A DNA stretch of 43,810 nt from contig JAJTEY010000016.1 of assembly GCA_021299855.1 (NCBI GenBank), positions 40,149 to 83,958 of the forward strand, in the 5' to 3' direction. The position numbers were made by a program, and so were the translations under genes. Shown one piece after another: positions 42,385-43,810 of the stretch; the stretch's first letter is position 1, and every line of letters begins with the position of its first letter. The stretch is from Bacteroidota bacterium (GTDB lineage: Bacteria > Bacteroidota > Bacteroidia > Palsa-965). Under the pieces are notes generated by a model. That model did no database searches and was not told where the DNA came from. It worked only from the letters and a program-made list of their open reading frames with translations.

Positions 42385-43810
42385 ATGAACGACATCAAAT
42401 CGCAACTCGAAAAACGAGTACTCATCATCGATGGTGCAATGGGCACCATGATTCAACGTTATAATTTAACTGAAGCTGACTATCGTGGCGAACGATTCAA
42501 AGATTGGCCGTACGATCTGAAAGGGAACAACGATTTGCTTGTGCTCACTCAGCCTGCTATTATCGAAGAGATTCACCGACAGTATCTGGATGCCGGTGCT
42601 GATATCATTGAAACAAATACGTTTAATGCACAACGCATTTCAATGGCGGACTATCACATGGAAAGTCTGTCCTATGAAATGAATGTTGCTGCGTCACAAA
42701 TTGCACGACGCGCAGCAGATGCGTTTAATGCGAAAACTCCACAACAACCGCGATATGTTGCCGGAGCAATAGGACCTACGAACAGGACAGCATCGTTGTC
42801 GCCGGATGTAAACGATCCGGGATTTCGTGCGATTTCGTTTGATGATTTAGTAAGTGCATATCTGGAACAGGCACGCGGGTTGGTAGAAGGCGGAGTGGAT
42901 CTGTTTCTGATTGAAACGATTTTTGATACGCTTAATGCCAAAGCTGCTTTGTTTGCAGTGCAGACGCTATGTGAAGAATTAGGAAGAAAAATTCCCGTAA
43001 TGGTTTCCGGTACCATTACCGATGCCAGTGGAAGAACGTTGTCGGGTCAAACCACGGAAGCATTTTTAAATTCCGTTGCACATGTCGATTTGCTGAGTGT
43101 CGGCTTGAACTGTGCGTTGGGTGCTCCGCAGATGCGTCCGTTTTTGGAAGAGTTAGCGAATAAGGCTCCGTTTTATGTGAGTTGTTATCCGAATGCGGGA
43201 TTGCCGAATCAGTTTGGTGAATACGATGAATCTCCTGAACAGATGGGCGAACATATTCGCGATTTCGTGAAGAGTAATTTCGTGAATATTATTGGAGGAT
43301 GTTGCGGAACCACGCCGGATCATATTCGCCGCATTGCTGAAGTAGCCCGTGGTGAACGTCCTCGCAGTGTGCCCTATTTGGAGCCTTACATGAAGTTGTC
43401 GGGTCTTGAACCTGTTACATTACGTCCTGAAAGTAATTTCATGAACGTAGGTGAACGTACCAATGTGACAGGATCGAAAAAATTCGCACGATTAATTAAA
43501 GAAGAACAATACGACGAAGCATTAGCGATTGCCCGCGATCAGGTGGAAGGCGGTGCACAGGTAATTGACATCAACATGGATGAAGGCATGTTGGATGCAG
43601 TTGCTGCAATGACACGATTTTTAAATTTGATTGCTGCAGAACCCGATATTGCGCGTGTTCCCATCATGCTCGACTCGTCCAAGTTTCATGTTATTGAAGC
43701 AGGATTGAAGTGTGTGCAAGGCAAGGCCGTCGTGAATTCCATCTCATTGAAAGAAGGTGAAGCTGAATTTATTCGTCAGGCGAAATTAATCAAGAAGTAC
43801 GGTGCTGCTG
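42385..43810 (+). CDS. metH: Methionine synthase, cobalamin-dependent, N-terminal part (partial)
   Basis: The frame is open from ATG 42385 to the window end (475 codons). It transfers a methyl group from methyltetrahydrofolate via cobalamin to homocysteine. Visible are the homocysteine domain ([25 protein letters not shown] and the zinc ligands Cys306-Cys307 in [11 protein letters not shown]) and the start of the pterin domain ([31 protein letters not shown]). The ATG at 42368 opens only a 6-codon frame and is rejected. Expression is controlled by the SAM-I riboswitch upstream. In some Bacteroidota metH is split into two genes; the window ends too early to tell. Confidence 0.97.
   Translation, partial: MNDIKSQLEKRVLIIDGAMGTMIQRYNLTEADYRGERFKDWPYDLKGNNDLLVLTQPAIIEEIHRQYLDAGADIIETNTFNAQRISMADYHMESLSYEMNVAASQIARRAADAFNAKTPQQPRYVAGAIGPTNRTASLSPDVNDPGFRAISFDDLVSAYLEQARGLVEGGVDLFLIETIFDTLNAKAALFAVQTLCEELGRKIPVMVSGTITDASGRTLSGQTTEAFLNSVAHVDLLSVGLNCALGAPQMRPFLEELANKAPFYVSCYPNAGLPNQFGEYDESPEQMGEHIRDFVKSNFVNIIGGCCGTTPDHIRRIAEVARGERPRSVPYLEPYMKLSGLEPVTLRPESNFMNVGERTNVTGSKKFARLIKEEQYDEALAIARDQVEGGAQVIDINMDEGMLDAVAAMTRFLNLIAAEPDIARVPIMLDSSKFHVIEAGLKCVQGKAVVNSISLKEGEAEFIRQAKLIKKYGAA

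Noticed and set aside
1-43810. tRNA, rRNA and CRISPR features
   Set aside because: No cloverleaf-like T-loop/anticodon pattern, rRNA segment or regularly spaced repeats noticed on reading either strand; no search tool was run.

Overview
The window comes from a member of the Bacteroidota, most likely Flavobacteriia-like. Evidence: sprA directly after ruvA, a T9SS C-terminal sorting domain, PorT-like and RemB/Wzi-like surface proteins, a coxB-coxA-ruvB-queG gene order, two-box promoters of the TTTG / TAnnTTTG type, and AT-rich start regions mostly without Shine-Dalgarno sequences. Genus cannot be told from the sequence alone.

Layout. 1-2.7 kb: end of coxB, coxA and a small outer-membrane protein. 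2.8-4.7 kb: ruvB and queG. 4.7-9.5 kb, minus strand: a 64-aa conserved protein, ubiX, a PorT-like barrel, then an Omp28 lipoprotein / DUF6029 barrel / TlpA thioredoxin set. 9.8-11.3 kb: a T9SS-secreted protein facing a Sir2 deacylase across a shared terminator. 11.4-21.6 kb: malic enzyme, ruvA and the 2433-aa T9SS translocon SprA. 21.7-22.7 kb: a damaged stretch with a gcvH lacking its 3' end, a vanZ lacking its start, and vanZ fused to the second half of an ElaA acetyltransferase. 22.7-26.2 kb, minus strand: the sulfate-activation operon cysC-cysD-cysN, split by a GxxExxY gene lying between inverted repeats. 26.3-30.4 kb: deoC, a full aldehyde dehydrogenase, a half-length dehydrogenase and cysQ. 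30.4-37.0 kb: GDP-fucose synthesis (gmd, fcl) and a WecA-type transferase between two paralogous RemB/Wzi-like proteins. 37.1-42.2 kb: haem O synthase, two subunit III proteins, subunit IV, a cysteine-free SCO-like protein, SCO, DUF420 and a CxxC mini-protein. 42.2 kb to the end: a SAM-I riboswitch and the 5' part of metH.

The most interesting element is the leader of the cysCDN operon (about 26015-26196, minus strand). It has a two-box promoter, a 15-codon ORF encoding MSFVVCTMCCCMTLL, and mutually exclusive antiterminator and terminator hairpins whose U-tract ends just before the cysC start. The geometry fits a classical ribosome-mediated attenuator sensing cysteine. A SAM-I riboswitch controls metH 16 kb away, so the window appears to hold two unrelated RNA switches for sulfur metabolism.

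How the genes connect: the two cox regions together supply an aa3-type oxidase with its haem and copper assembly factors. CysCDN makes APS and PAPS, and CysQ removes PAP. Gmd, Fcl, WecA and the two barrels point to fucose-containing surface glycans. SprA, the PorT-like barrel and the sorting-domain protein belong to type IX secretion. No tRNA, rRNA, CRISPR array or transposase was seen. The only stretch over 300 bases without a gene is 9459-9789.
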